Shown here: piece by piece, positions 52,313 to 61,018 of the stretch
Layout: each line of letters begins with the position of its first letter
Position numbering within the stretch: position 1 is the first letter of the stretch
Assembly (NCBI RefSeq): GCF_014490665.1
Contig: NZ_CP061038.1
Span: forward strand, 124,001 to 188,000
DNA: 64,000 nucleotides
Direction of reading: 5' to 3'
Origin: Sphingomonas alpina
GTDB lineage: Bacteria > Pseudomonadota > Alphaproteobacteria > Sphingomonadales > Sphingomonadaceae
Program-made: the position numbers and the translations under genes
The notes under the pieces: generated by a model
The model's database searches: none
What the model was told of the DNA's origin: nothing
What the model saw: only the letters and a program-made list of their open reading frames with translations

Positions 52313-54457
52313 ATGGACAGATTCCGGCTCGCCGCAACGGCGGTCTTCATGATCGGCGTGAGCAGCGCAGCGGGCGCGCAGACCGTGGTTTCGGCGAACG
52401 CGAACGATGACATCGTCGTCACCGGCCAGTTCGAGGAAGCGCAGTCCGCCAAGTCGGACGTGCCGCTGATCGAGGTGCCGCAGGCGATCAGCGTGATCAC
52501 CGCCGAGACGATCAAGGAACGCGGCGTGACCCGGCTGGCCGACGCGCTGCTGACCGTGGCGGGCGCATCGCGCAGTTCGACCTATGGCTTTTACGACGCC
52601 TATACGTTGCGTGGTTTCGACGCCTCTTATGGCAGCGTCTATCTCGACGGGCTGATCAACCAAGCCGGTGGCGGCGGATCGGTCTATGAACTGGTCGGGC
52701 TGGAATCGGTCGAAGTGGTCAAGGGGCCGGCCTCGGTGCTGTATGGCGGCGGGTCGCTTGGCGGGCTCGTCAACCTGGTGAGCAAGCGTCCGGACACCGG
52801 CAAAACCTTCGTCGATGCCACCCTGTCGACTGGATCCTATCATCTGGTTGAGGGGACGATCGACGCCAATGCGCCGCTGACCGGCAGCGGGGCATTGTCC
52901 GCGCGCCTGGTGGCGCTGTATCGCGATGTCGATTCCTTCGTGCGCTTCGCCGGCCAGAATCGTATCTATCTCCAGCCGTCGCTGCGCTGGAAGATCGGCG
53001 CAGAGACCGATCTGACCGTGATCGGCACGTACAAGCGCGACCGCGACAATCCGTTCAGCCCGCTCAACGCCTATGGTACGGTGCTTCCGAACGTGCACGG
53101 CAAGGTGCCGATCGATTTCTCGGTCAACGAGAATGGCGACGAAAAGGCGATCCAGAACGAAACCCGCGCGACGATCGGCTATATTTTCGATCATCATTTC
53201 AGCGAGCGCGCCGGGTTCAGCCAGTCGCTGCGCTACATGGACCGCAAGACCTTCTGGGATCGCTGGATGTTCGCCGCCGACTTTCTCGACGACGCGCTCG
53301 ATGCCGACGGCAATCCCATTCCCGGTACGGGGCGTACCATCGGGCGTTATTATTACGGACCCTATCGCGAGACGTTCCGCAGCATCCTGGTCGACAATCG
53401 CGCGACGCTGAAGGCTGATACCGGTCCCGTTCGGCACAATCTGCTTGGCGGCTTCGATTATCGCCACACCGATTCGCGCTATGATGGCGATGGCGATTTC
53501 GATGCGTCGCACTTTCCGCTCGATGTGTTCAATCCCGATTATTCGCAGCCGCTGCGGCCGGTCGGCGCGCCCTATATGGGCCATGACACGGGATCTCAGC
53601 GGGGTTTCTACCTCCAGGACCATCTCGAGCTGGGCGAGCGGGTCACCGCCACGGTCAATGGCCGCTGGGACCGGGCAATATCGAATGGCGAGGCGCAGAC
53701 CGCCTTTTCGCCACGCGTCGGGGCGACGGTCGAACTGGTCAAAGGCGCGGTGCTCTATGCGACCTGGGCGAAATCATTCTCACCGCAATTCGGCTCGAAA
53801 ATCGTCAAGCAGGTGGTGGATGGCGTTCCGACGGTGATTGGCCAGGCACCGCCCGAACGCGGCGAGAATTACGAGATCGGCATGAAGCTCGCGCTGCCGG
53901 CAGCGGGGCTCACCGGCATGATCTCCGTCTATCGCCTCAGCCGCCGCAACGTCCTGACCGCCGATCCCGATTTCCCCCTGTTCTCGCGCGTGACCGGTCT
54001 GCAGCGGAGCAAGGGGATCGAGGTCGAGGCGCAGTGGCGGCCGATGCGCGCGCTGACCGCGAATCTCGCCTATAGCTATATCGAGGGCGAGATCGCCGAG
54101 GACGAAACCATCCCGGTCGGCACGCCGTTGCCCAATGTCCCGCGGCACAATCTCGCCGGCTATGCGCGCTATGTCTTTCAGGGTGGCGGCCTCGCCGGGC
54201 TCGGCCTGAGCGTCGGCGCGCAATATAACAGCCGTCGTTTCATCTATGATTCGGGTTATCTCCATGATAATTTAATCATGCTGGGCGGCTATACCGTGTT
54301 CAATACGGGCTTGTCCTACGAGTTCGGAGCGTGGGAGGCGCAGGTCAATGTCAACAATCTGTTCGACGAGCGTTACTATCCGGATGCCTGCTGTCAGCAG
54401 CGGATCACGCCTGGCCAGCCGCGCAATTTCCGCCTGACGATCGCGCGGCGGTTCTGA
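52313..54457 (+). CDS. TonB-dependent siderophore receptor (FhuA/FpvA-like)
   Basis: 714-residue ferric-siderophore receptor. A signal peptide ends near AAGAQT; TonB box DDIVVTGQF; plug with VPLIEVPQAISVITAETIKERG, LRGFDASYGSVYLDG and VEVVKGPASVLYGGGSLGG, the siderophore-receptor (TIGR01783-like) form; 22-strand barrel ending IARRF. AAGGGG precedes the ATG, and a Fur-like box lies upstream. It is followed after one base by DUF3649, PepSY and DUF3325 genes, a set commonly found with such receptors for handling the iron complex at the inner membrane. Confidence 0.95.
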   Translation: MDRFRLAATAVFMIGVSSAAGAQTVVSANANDDIVVTGQFEEAQSAKSDVPLIEVPQAISVITAETIKERGVTRLADALLTVAGASRSSTYGFYDAYTLRGFDASYGSVYLDGLINQAGGGGSVYELVGLESVEVVKGPASVLYGGGSLGGLVNLVSKRPDTGKTFVDATLSTGSYHLVEGTIDANAPLTGSGALSARLVALYRDVDSFVRFAGQNRIYLQPSLRWKIGAETDLTVIGTYKRDRDNPFSPLNAYGTVLPNVHGKVPIDFSVNENGDEKAIQNETRATIGYIFDHHFSERAGFSQSLRYMDRKTFWDRWMFAADFLDDALDADGNPIPGTGRTIGRYYYGPYRETFRSILVDNRATLKADTGPVRHNLLGGFDYRHTDSRYDGDGDFDASHFPLDVFNPDYSQPLRPVGAPYMGHDTGSQRGFYLQDHLELGERVTATVNGRWDRAISNGEAQTAFSPRVGATVELVKGAVLYATWAKSFSPQFGSKIVKQVVDGVPTVIGQAPPERGENYEIGMKLALPAAGLTGMISVYRLSRRNVLTADPDFPLFSRVTGLQRSKGIEVEAQWRPMRALTANLAYSYIEGEIAEDETIPVGTPLPNVPRHNLAGYARYVFQGGGLAGLGLSVGAQYNSRRFIYDSGYLHDNLIMLGGYTVFNTGLSYEFGAWEAQVNVNNLFDERYYPDACCQQRITPGQPRNFRLTIARRF

Positions 54458-54458
54458 C

Positions 54459-54758
54459 ATGGCCAAGGCAAAAGCGGAGAAAGAAGGGGGCTGGGCTCTA
54501 GCCGGACGGCTTGCCGCGATTCCCGGTGGCTATATCCTGGCTTCGCTCGCGGTTGCCTGTCTTGCGCGACTGTTGCCGATCGCGCGGGTCGAGGCGGTGA
54601 CGACCGCCATGCTTGCTTTCTTCGCCCTTTATGCCGTGCTGCTGATGTGGGCGTTCGCCGCGCGCAGCGTGCTCCGGTTGTGGCTGTGGATGGGCGCGGC
54701 ATCGCTGATCCTGGGGGTGGTCCTGACCGTGTCGATCCTGCTTGGCGGGCGGGCATGA
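54459..54758 (+). CDS. DUF3649 small membrane protein
   Basis: 99-residue inner-membrane protein with three hydrophobic helices (ILASLAVACLARLLP, MLAFFALYAVLLMWAFA, WMGAASLILGVVLTVSILL), typical of DUF3649, which occurs between siderophore receptors and PepSY proteins. The ATG lies one base after the receptor stop and the end overlaps the PepSY ATG. A role as small partner of the PepSY iron reductase is likely but unproven. Confidence 0.85.
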   Translation: MAKAKAEKEGGWALAGRLAAIPGGYILASLAVACLARLLPIARVEAVTTAMLAFFALYAVLLMWAFAARSVLRLWLWMGAASLILGVVLTVSILLGGRA

Positions 54759-56272
54759 AGACCGGTTTTCGGCAATCCATGGCAGGGCTGCACACCTGGT
54801 CCGGACTGCTGCTCGGCTGGGTGCTGTTCGTCATGTTCGCCTGTGGCAGCGCGGCCTATTTTCAGGAGGAGATCACGCGCTGGATGCAGCCCGAAGTGGT
54901 CGCCGCGCCCGATCAGGCATCGGCGGTGAGCGCGGCGCAGCGCTGGCTCGGGCAGCATCACGCGACATCGCCGAGCTGGTTCATCACGGTGCCCGGCAAG
55001 CGCTCTGCGGTCACGGAGGTCTATTGGGAAGCCGCCGAGGGGGCCGCGCCCGACATGCCGACCGATGCGCGGCTCGACGGCACCGGGCGCGAAGTGACCG
55101 CGCGCGCCACCGCGGGCGGCTATTTTCTCTATCGTTTCCACTATGATCTCCATTACCTGCCGGTGATCTGGGCGCGCTATCTGGTCGGCATCGCCGCCAT
55201 GTTCATGCTGGTCGCGATCCTGTCGGGGATCGTCACCCACAAGAAGATCTTCATCGACTTCTTCATGCTGCGCTTCGGCAAGGGGCAGCGCAGCTGGCTC
55301 GACGCACATAATGTCACCGCGGTGCTCGCGCTGCCCTTCCATCTGATGATCACCTATACCGGGCTGGTATCGCTCGCGTCGCTCTATGTGCCCGCGCCGA
55401 TCGCCGCCGCCTATCCCGATGAAGCAGCCTTTTATGCCGACGCCTTCCCGCAGGTCGCCGGCGGCGAGAAGAGCGGGAGGGCGGCCCCGCTCGCCCCGCT
55501 CGCGCCGATGATCGCGGAGGCGCAGCGGCGCTGGAATGGCGCTGCGATCGGCTACATCAATGTCGCTCATCCCGGCGACCGGGCGGCCAGCGTTGCGGTC
55601 ACCAGTGCCCCGTCCTCGAGCATGGACACGCGCGGCGAGACGCTGCGCTTCAACGGCGTGACCGGTAGGCCGCTTGCGCCGGCGCCGCCACGCGGTGCCG
55701 CACGGCTGACCGAAGGCGTGATGATCGGCATTCATGCCGGCCGCTACGCCGCCATGCCGCTGCGCTGGCTCTATTTCGTTTCAGGGCTGTTCGGTACCGC
55801 GATGATCGCGACCGGGTTGATCCTGTGGACGGTCAAGCGCCGCACGCGCCTGCCCGATCCGGTGCACCCGCATCTCGGATTCCGCATCGTCGAGCGGCTC
55901 AATATCGGCGTGGTCACCGGCTTCCCGCTGGCGCTGGCGGGCTATTTCCTCGCCAACCGGCTGTTGCCGGTCACCATGGCCGGACGGCCCGAGCAGGAGA
56001 TTGCTGCGCTTTTCGCGGTGTGGGGCGTGGCGCTGGCCTGGGCGGCGTTGCGCCCGCCGGCGCGCAGCTGGATCGAGCTGTCGGCGGCGTGTGCACTGGC
56101 CTATGCGGCGGTGCCGGTGGTCAGCGGCATCGTCACCGGGCGAGGATTGCCCGCGAGCCTGGTTGCCGGGGACACGCTGTTCATTGCCTTTGACGGCATG
56201 ATGCTGCTGCTTGCTGGCAGTTTCGCAGCCATCGCCTGGATGCTCGCCGTGCGGCGGAAGCGCGCCGCATGA
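54755..56272 (+). CDS. PepSY-associated transmembrane protein, putative siderophore-iron reductase
   Basis: 505-residue inner-membrane protein of the PepSY-TM (PiuB/FoxB/FegB) family. I start it at ATG 54755, inside the DUF3649 stop. It opens MAGLHTWSGLLLGWVLFVMF, with the first conserved His of the haem-binding four-helix core; further His occur in YDLHYLPVIW, DAHNVTAVLALPFHLMITY and IGIHAGRY. The large periplasmic loops are PepSY-like. Relatives reduce iron from siderophores at the inner membrane. The final codons overlap the DUF3325 start. Confidence 0.92.
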   Translation: MKTGFRQSMAGLHTWSGLLLGWVLFVMFACGSAAYFQEEITRWMQPEVVAAPDQASAVSAAQRWLGQHHATSPSWFITVPGKRSAVTEVYWEAAEGAAPDMPTDARLDGTGREVTARATAGGYFLYRFHYDLHYLPVIWARYLVGIAAMFMLVAILSGIVTHKKIFIDFFMLRFGKGQRSWLDAHNVTAVLALPFHLMITYTGLVSLASLYVPAPIAAAYPDEAAFYADAFPQVAGGEKSGRAAPLAPLAPMIAEAQRRWNGAAIGYINVAHPGDRAASVAVTSAPSSSMDTRGETLRFNGVTGRPLAPAPPRGAARLTEGVMIGIHAGRYAAMPLRWLYFVSGLFGTAMIATGLILWTVKRRTRLPDPVHPHLGFRIVERLNIGVVTGFPLALAGYFLANRLLPVTMAGRPEQEIAALFAVWGVALAWAALRPPARSWIELSAACALAYAAVPVVSGIVTGRGLPASLVAGDTLFIAFDGMMLLLAGSFAAIAWMLAVRRKRAA

Positions 56273-56550
56273 CCGCGATGGGCTATCTGCTGAGCTTGGT
56301 ACTCGCCACCACCGGCTTCGTGCTGCTGTGCCTGTCCAATCAACGCCATCAGCGGGTGATGGCCGGCCGCATGCTCGGCCCTCGCACCTCGTCGTACCTG
56401 AAATGGAGCGGCTTCGGCCTGATCGCCATTGCCTATGTCGCCAGCTGGATCACGCTTGGCGGCGCGCATGGCACGGTGGTGCTGGTCGGCGAACTGACCC
56501 TTGCTGCGTCGCTCACCATCGCTCTGCTTGCGGTGCGCGGACGCGCCTGA
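56269..56550 (+). CDS. DUF3325 small membrane protein
   Basis: 93-residue three-helix protein of the DUF3325 type (YLLSLVLATTGFVLLCLSNQRHQR...). ATG 56269 lies in the PepSY stop. It closes the Fur-controlled operon and converges on speD across the 339-bp gap that carries repeat array C. Likely part of the iron-reductase complex. Confidence 0.85.
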   Translation: MTAMGYLLSLVLATTGFVLLCLSNQRHQRVMAGRMLGPRTSSYLKWSGFGLIAIAYVASWITLGGAHGTVVLVGELTLAASLTIALLAVRGRA

Positions 56551-56668
56551 CGTCGCGGCATTTTCGCAGGGTCGATTCAACCTTTCCGCCAGCCATGCCA
56601 GCGCTACTGCCGACCACGACCTGACCGGCTCCGTCACGCTCTTTCTCATCGCGAAGATCCAGAACCGC

Positions 56669-56880
56669 CTCCCTGTTCGGGCAAGAACAGGGAGATATGT
56701 CTCCCTGTTATCGGGCCGTCGCTCCCTGTTATCTGCGGCGGCACTCCCTGTTATCGATTAACAGGGAGCTCGATCTCAAGTGATTGAAAAGAAATAATGA
56801 ATTTAGCTTCGAAGGGCCGAAAATCCGGAATTTCGACAGAAAAAATACTGATAACAGGGAGAATCAGGGAGAGCAGGGAG
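56669..56880. repeat. Array C of CTCCCTGTTATC half-sites with hairpins in a 339-bp intergenic region
   Basis: CTCCCTGTTC-GGGCAA-GAACAGGGAG (56669-56694) is a perfect hairpin. CTCCCTGTTATC follows at 56701 and 56722, and CTCCCTGTTA at 56744, spaced 21 and 22 bp; the last forms a perfect hairpin with TAACAGGGAG (56759-56768, loop TCGAT). After 81 bp of AT-rich DNA comes GATAACAGGGAG (56850-56861) and two CAGGGAG half-sites (56865, 56874), ending ten bases before the speD stop. No gene is seen between the convergent DUF3325 and speD genes. Confidence 0.88.
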
Positions 56881-56889
56881 TTTTCAGGA

Positions 56890-57252
56890 TCATCCGACCG
56901 GCACCTCGACGCCATAACCGCGCTGCAGCCGCTGTTCGGTATATCGCTCCGCCGTCAGGCCGCTCGCTAGCGCTTTCAGCGCGGCGTCGAGGTCATGCCG
57001 CCGCCCGCACAGGAAGATATCGGCTGCGGCATAATCCTTCTCGGGCCAGGTGTGGATCGAGATATGCGATTCCGCCAGCATCGCGACGCCGGTCACGCCC
57101 TGTCCTTTGCCAAAGCCATGCAGCCTGAGCTCGAGCAGGGTCGCGCCAGCCGCAGCGACTGTCTCGCGCAGCGTCGCTTCCACGACCTCGATATCATCGA
57201 GCCCATGACAGCCGAACAGGTCGATCAGGAGATGCGTGCCGGTAAAATCCAC
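56890..57252 (-). CDS. speD: S-adenosylmethionine decarboxylase proenzyme
   Basis: 120-residue bacterial class 1B AdoMet decarboxylase, a pyruvoyl enzyme that makes the aminopropyl donor for spermidine. Self-cleavage site E61-S62 in MLAESHISIHTWPE (S62 becomes pyruvoyl), with conserved His67 and the catalytic Cys82 in DIFLCGRR. The length is normal. It is followed upstream (same strand) by an FAD oxidoreductase 8 bp away and by a membrane aminopropyltransferase-like gene, the enzyme that would use its product. Confidence 0.95.
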   Translation of the reverse strand: MDFTGTHLLIDLFGCHGLDDIEVVEATLRETVAAAGATLLELRLHGFGKGQGVTGVAMLAESHISIHTWPEKDYAAADIFLCGRRHDLDAALKALASGLTAERYTEQRLQRGYGVEVPVG

Positions 57253-57260
57253 GCGCCCTC

Positions 57261-58886
57261 CTACGCCAGCAGATCGTCATGGGGAATGGCGAGATGCGTC
57301 ATCGCCTGCTGCGCCGCCAGCGTGCCGCGATAATGCGCTTCCTCGAACAAGGACAGGCCGCTCAGATCGGAATGAGCGAAGAACAAGGGCGGCTGCGGCC
57401 GGGCGGCCGCCTCCCGCGCTCCGTTCCAGAAAAAGCCCGGGGTCGGGCGGATCATCGCATGGCCCCAGCGCCAGATGTCGATGCGGCGGATCGCGCCCGC
57501 CAGGTCGGGGTTGGTCTCGATCAGGTCGTCGCGCACGATGCGTTGCCAATGCTCAAGCGGCCGGTCGAGCATCTCGCGCCGCGCCGCCGCGGGTGCCAGG
57601 TCCGACAGCGGCATGTACCAGGTCAACACCGTGGCGCCGTGCGTCACATCGAGCGACTGGTGCGTGGCGACGACATAGCCGAGCGATTTGCTGGTCCACG
57701 ACACATTGTCCCAGGCCAGATCGAACCCGTTGCCGGCCGGCGGGCGGTCGACTGTGACATTGGCGACGATCCACGGTGCATAGCCGAACCCGCTCGCATC
57801 CGCCGTCCCCGCCGGCAGCACACGCGCGGCGACGAAATGCGGCATCGCCAGGATCGCGGCCTTGGCACGGATGCGCTGGCCGGTGCCGGCTGCGACATCG
57901 ACACTGTCGATCGTCACGCCGTCACCGCTTCGCCGCACGCGGTGGACGATCTGCCCGCACTCGAGACGATCGCGCAGCCGCGCCGCCATCCGCCCGGCGA
58001 GATGGCCATTGCCCTCCGGCCAGGTCAGCAGCGTGTCGCCCCCGGCATTGGCGGCGTGCCCGCGTCGCGCCGCGAAGTAATGAATCCCGGCCCAGGCGGA
58101 GGTCTGCTCGGGCTCGGTGCCGTAATCGTCGCGGCAGGCATAGCGGACATGCCCGCGCAGCACCGGCGAGCGCCAGCCCTGCGCATCGAGCCAGGCGGAA
58201 AAGCTCAACCGGTCGAGCGCAAGCAGATCGGTGTCGCGCGCGCTCAACTCCATCGGGATCGCAAAAGCGGGACGACCATCCGCGCCACGCCGGTCGCGAT
58301 AGGCGGCCATGGCGGCAAAGAAGGCATTCAGATCATGCGTGTCGGCCGGGGTCAGGCCGATTGTCGGCACCAGCCCTTCCTGCCATTTGCCGAGATGAAG
58401 CAGCCGCTCCTCGGGATCGGAGACAAGCTGATACGGATCGTAGATCGGCTTGCCGTCCTGCTGGCCGGTGATGATGCCAAGCCGCTCGAGCAGCCGCACC
58501 ACGCCCTTCGTCTCTTCATTGGGGATCGGCAGATAATGCGCGCCGAGCGGATAGGCCGAGACCGCATTGCGCCCCGACCGCGAATTGCCGCCGGTGCGGT
58601 CCTCCAGCTCGAACAGGCGGAAATCGCTCACTCCCGCTTCGGCCAGGGTCCAGGCCGCGGACAGGCCGGCAATACCACCGCCAAGGATCGCGATACCGGT
58701 CCGCGTCTCGCGCGCCGGCTCAGGAAAGGGGGCGCCGTCGCGCAAGCGGTGGCCGCGCACGAAATCCGCGCCGCCCAGTGTGCCGGGCATGGTCTTGTCC
58801 CGCGTGCGCAAGGCGATGCCACCCGCACCCAGCACGGCGGCGCCGGCGACCGATCCGGCGATCAGGGTGCGTCGGGAAACGCCCAT
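57261..58886 (-). CDS. FAD-dependent amine-oxidase-like oxidoreductase, Tat-exported
   Basis: 541-residue flavoprotein. GVSRRTLIAGSVAGAAVLGAG at the N-terminus is a twin-arginine leader; the Rossmann FAD motif IAILGGGIAGLSAAWTLAEAG with FELEDRTGGNSRSG follows, and the C-terminal FAD region is HSDLSGLSLFEEAHYRGTLAA. ATG 58886 overlaps the aminopropyltransferase stop by one base. It resembles protoporphyrinogen/amine-oxidase-like proteins; between SpeD and an aminopropyltransferase it may oxidise a polyamine, which is inference. Confidence 0.85.
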   Translation of the reverse strand: MGVSRRTLIAGSVAGAAVLGAGGIALRTRDKTMPGTLGGADFVRGHRLRDGAPFPEPARETRTGIAILGGGIAGLSAAWTLAEAGVSDFRLFELEDRTGGNSRSGRNAVSAYPLGAHYLPIPNEETKGVVRLLERLGIITGQQDGKPIYDPYQLVSDPEERLLHLGKWQEGLVPTIGLTPADTHDLNAFFAAMAAYRDRRGADGRPAFAIPMELSARDTDLLALDRLSFSAWLDAQGWRSPVLRGHVRYACRDDYGTEPEQTSAWAGIHYFAARRGHAANAGGDTLLTWPEGNGHLAGRMAARLRDRLECGQIVHRVRRSGDGVTIDSVDVAAGTGQRIRAKAAILAMPHFVAARVLPAGTADASGFGYAPWIVANVTVDRPPAGNGFDLAWDNVSWTSKSLGYVVATHQSLDVTHGATVLTWYMPLSDLAPAAARREMLDRPLEHWQRIVRDDLIETNPDLAGAIRRIDIWRWGHAMIRPTPGFFWNGAREAAARPQPPLFFAHSDLSGLSLFEEAHYRGTLAAQQAMTHLAIPHDDLLA

Positions 58887-60436
58887 CAGCCCTCGTACAC
58901 GCTCCACTCGGCCTCGAACTCGCGGACCAGCGCCTGGTTGTCGAGCCGGTTCACCGGCACCGCGCGCCGCGCCATGTCGGGCGGAAAGACGAAGGCGAGC
59001 CGGTCGGTCTGCGGCGTCAGGAAGCGCAAACCCGCGGGAAGGGGGCCGGGCGGCCCGATCGGCCGGTTGGAGGCAAGCACGAAGCCCCACTCGCCGAAGC
59101 TCGGCACATAGACATGATAGCCGCGCGTGATCAGCCCGGCCGCTTCCAGCGTCGTCGCGACGGTCCAATAGGCGCGCGGCGCGACCAAGGGCGACGTACT
59201 CTGCACGCTGGCTACCGCGCCGGGGGCGAGCGCGCGGGTCAGCTCCTTGTAGAAGCTGACAGTATAGAGCTTGCCGACCGAGAAGTTGGTCGGATCGGGG
59301 AAATCGACCAGCACCGCATCGAAGCGGCGATGATTGGCGCGCAGCCAGCGGAACGCATCGGCGTTGATCACATGCACCCTGGGCGATCGGAACGCGTGGT
59401 TGTTGAGCGAGGCGAGCATCTCGCTGCGCGTGAACAGGGTGGTCATCTCGGGATCGAGATCGACCAATGTGACCGATCGGACGCTGGGATATTTCAATAT
59501 CTCACGCACCGCGAGCCCGTCGCCGCCGCCCAGGACCAACACGTCGCGTGGGCTGTTGGCGCGCGACATCACCGGATGGACCAGTGCCTCATGATAGCGA
59601 TATTCGTCGCGCGACGAGAATTGCAGATTGCCGTTGAGATAGAGCCGCAAATCGGTGCCGCGCTTGGTCAGTACGACGCGCTGATAGGGCGTCGAGGCGG
59701 CGTACAGGATCGGCTCGCCATAGGCCGCGACTTCGGCGGTGCGCTGCAACCGTTCCGACCCGATGAACCCGGCGGCGAGCGCGACTGCGACGAGAATCGC
59801 CGCGACCAGTTCGGTGCGCAAGCGGCGTTTGTCGGGCAGCATCAGGATCAGCACGATGGCGATGCCGACATTGGCCAGGCCGAACAGGAATCCGGTGCGC
59901 ATCAGCCCGAGATGCGGCACGAGCAGCAGCGGGAAGAGCAGGGACGCGGCAAGTGCGCCGACATAGTCGAAGGTCAGCACTTTCGACACCAGGTCGCCGA
60001 ATTCGAGCCGGTCCTTCAGGATCCGCATCAGCAGCGGGATCTCAAGCCCGACCAGCGCGCCGATCACCAGCACCAGGCCGTACAGCGGGATGCGGAAATC
60101 GCTGACCCGGTCGAACAGCAGGAACAGCACCGCCGCCGACGCCCCGCCGATCGCCGCGATCAAGATCTCGACCCGCACGAACACCGCGAGTTCATTGCTC
60201 TGGACATAGCGCGAGCACCATGACCCGATACCCATCGCGAACAGATAGGTGCCGATCACGATCGAGAATTGCGTGACGCTATCGCCGAGCAGATAGCTGG
60301 CCAGCGTGCCGGCGAGCAGTTCGTAGATCAGCCCGCACGTGGCGACGACAAACGCCGAGACGAGCAGGGCGGCACCGAGGCGATTGGTCATGGGCGCGGG
60401 TGAGGGACTTGTGCCCTCATCCATGGCTGGCATCAT
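58886..60436 (-). CDS. Membrane-bound polyamine aminopropyltransferase (spermidine synthase-like)
   Basis: 516-residue protein with two parts. The N-terminal 210 residues carry seven or so membrane helices (CGLIYELLAGTLASYLLGDSV...), as in MFS-like spermidine synthase fusions. The C-terminal Rossmann domain has the aminopropyltransferase motifs LQFSSRDEYRYHEALVHP, VLVLGGGDGLAVREILKYP, LVDLDPEM and DAVLVDFPDP. ATG 60436 is used; ATG 60424 or 60391 is possible and no site is clearly favoured. It would transfer the aminopropyl group from decarboxylated AdoMet (SpeD) to an amine at the membrane. Confidence 0.88.
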   Translation of the reverse strand: MMPAMDEGTSPSPAPMTNRLGAALLVSAFVVATCGLIYELLAGTLASYLLGDSVTQFSIVIGTYLFAMGIGSWCSRYVQSNELAVFVRVEILIAAIGGASAAVLFLLFDRVSDFRIPLYGLVLVIGALVGLEIPLLMRILKDRLEFGDLVSKVLTFDYVGALAASLLFPLLLVPHLGLMRTGFLFGLANVGIAIVLILMLPDKRRLRTELVAAILVAVALAAGFIGSERLQRTAEVAAYGEPILYAASTPYQRVVLTKRGTDLRLYLNGNLQFSSRDEYRYHEALVHPVMSRANSPRDVLVLGGGDGLAVREILKYPSVRSVTLVDLDPEMTTLFTRSEMLASLNNHAFRSPRVHVINADAFRWLRANHRRFDAVLVDFPDPTNFSVGKLYTVSFYKELTRALAPGAVASVQSTSPLVAPRAYWTVATTLEAAGLITRGYHVYVPSFGEWGFVLASNRPIGPPGPLPAGLRFLTPQTDRLAFVFPPDMARRAVPVNRLDNQALVREFEAEWSVYEG

Positions 60437-60449
60437 CAATCATTCTTGA

Positions 60450-60555
60450 GCTTCCCCGGCGAAGGCCGGGCCCCAGTCGCGAGACAGACGGTAACTGCCG
60501 CTGCGTTCCATTGCTTCTTTCATTTCTACTGGACCCCGGCCTGCGCCGGGGAAGC
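60450..60555. repeat. REP palindrome (same family as 22597-22669)
   Basis: Arms at 60450-60477 (GCTTCCCCGGCGAAGGCCGG...) and 60528-60555 match inversely at 25 of 28 positions around a 50-bp loop. The arm shares its core with the element inside the glycosidase-like gene. It sits between the DUF350 end and the aminopropyltransferase start. Confidence 0.8.
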
Positions 60556-60590
60556 CACTCTTCTCTGGTTGGCAATGAAGGTGGCCACCA

Positions 60591-60800
60591 TCACCCATGA
60601 ATCGCCGCCCCGATGATGATCGCGATGGCGATGGCGATGCCGGCGGCCAGATTGCCGAGCGCGACATTCTGGTTCTTGCAGATCTCACCCCACAGATCGA
60701 CCGGGGTCAGCCGGTCCCACAGCCAGAAGCCGACGACGAAGATGACCAGGCCGATTCCGGCATAGAGCAGGGTGGCGAGAAGGACGGTGCTGGACAGCAT
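60591..60800 (-). CDS. DUF350 single-repeat membrane protein
   Basis: 69-residue protein with two membrane helices (LLYAGIGLVIFVVGFWLWD, GNLAAGIAIAIAIIIGAAI), one DUF350 repeat; many homologues carry two. AAGGAA precedes the ATG. DUF350 proteins recur beside DUF4178, SPFH/YdjI-like and polyamine genes, as here. It lies 56 bp after the 53-residue membrane protein gene in the same orientation. Confidence 0.85.
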   Translation of the reverse strand: MLSSTVLLATLLYAGIGLVIFVVGFWLWDRLTPVDLWGEICKNQNVALGNLAAGIAIAIAIIIGAAIHG

Positions 60801-60856
60801 GGGCTATTCCTTTGCGCGGGAGTGGTGGGGCGTCAGGCGGGTGGTCATCAGGGGTG

Positions 60857-61018
60857 TCACTTGTGTGTCGGGCCGACAAAGCCGGAACGGCCGCCAATGG
60901 CGCCAATGCCGCGCGCGCCGCCATCGGCGAAGGGCGAATAGCCGTCGCGTGTCGCGAGCACGAACAGGGCGACAATGCCGAGGCTGTAGAGTGCATAGAG
61001 CATCGACTGGCGGCTCAT
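60857..61018 (-). CDS. 53-residue single-helix membrane protein
   Basis: A short gene starting with ATG 61018 inside the stop of the DUF4178 gene (ATGA) and ending TGA at 60857. It encodes MSRQSMLYALYSLGIVALFV..., one membrane helix followed by a glycine-rich tail (DGGARGIGAIGGRSGFVG, ending PTHK). The overlap, the hydrophobic profile and codon usage matching its neighbours support it as real although it is very short. Similar small proteins may have been missed in related clusters. Confidence 0.78.
   Translation of the reverse strand: MSRQSMLYALYSLGIVALFVLATRDGYSPFADGGARGIGAIGGRSGFVGPTHK

Noticed and set aside
57279..59111. Long plus-strand open frame of about 610 codons
   Set aside because: Antisense to the FAD oxidoreductase and aminopropyltransferase genes, which have clear motifs.
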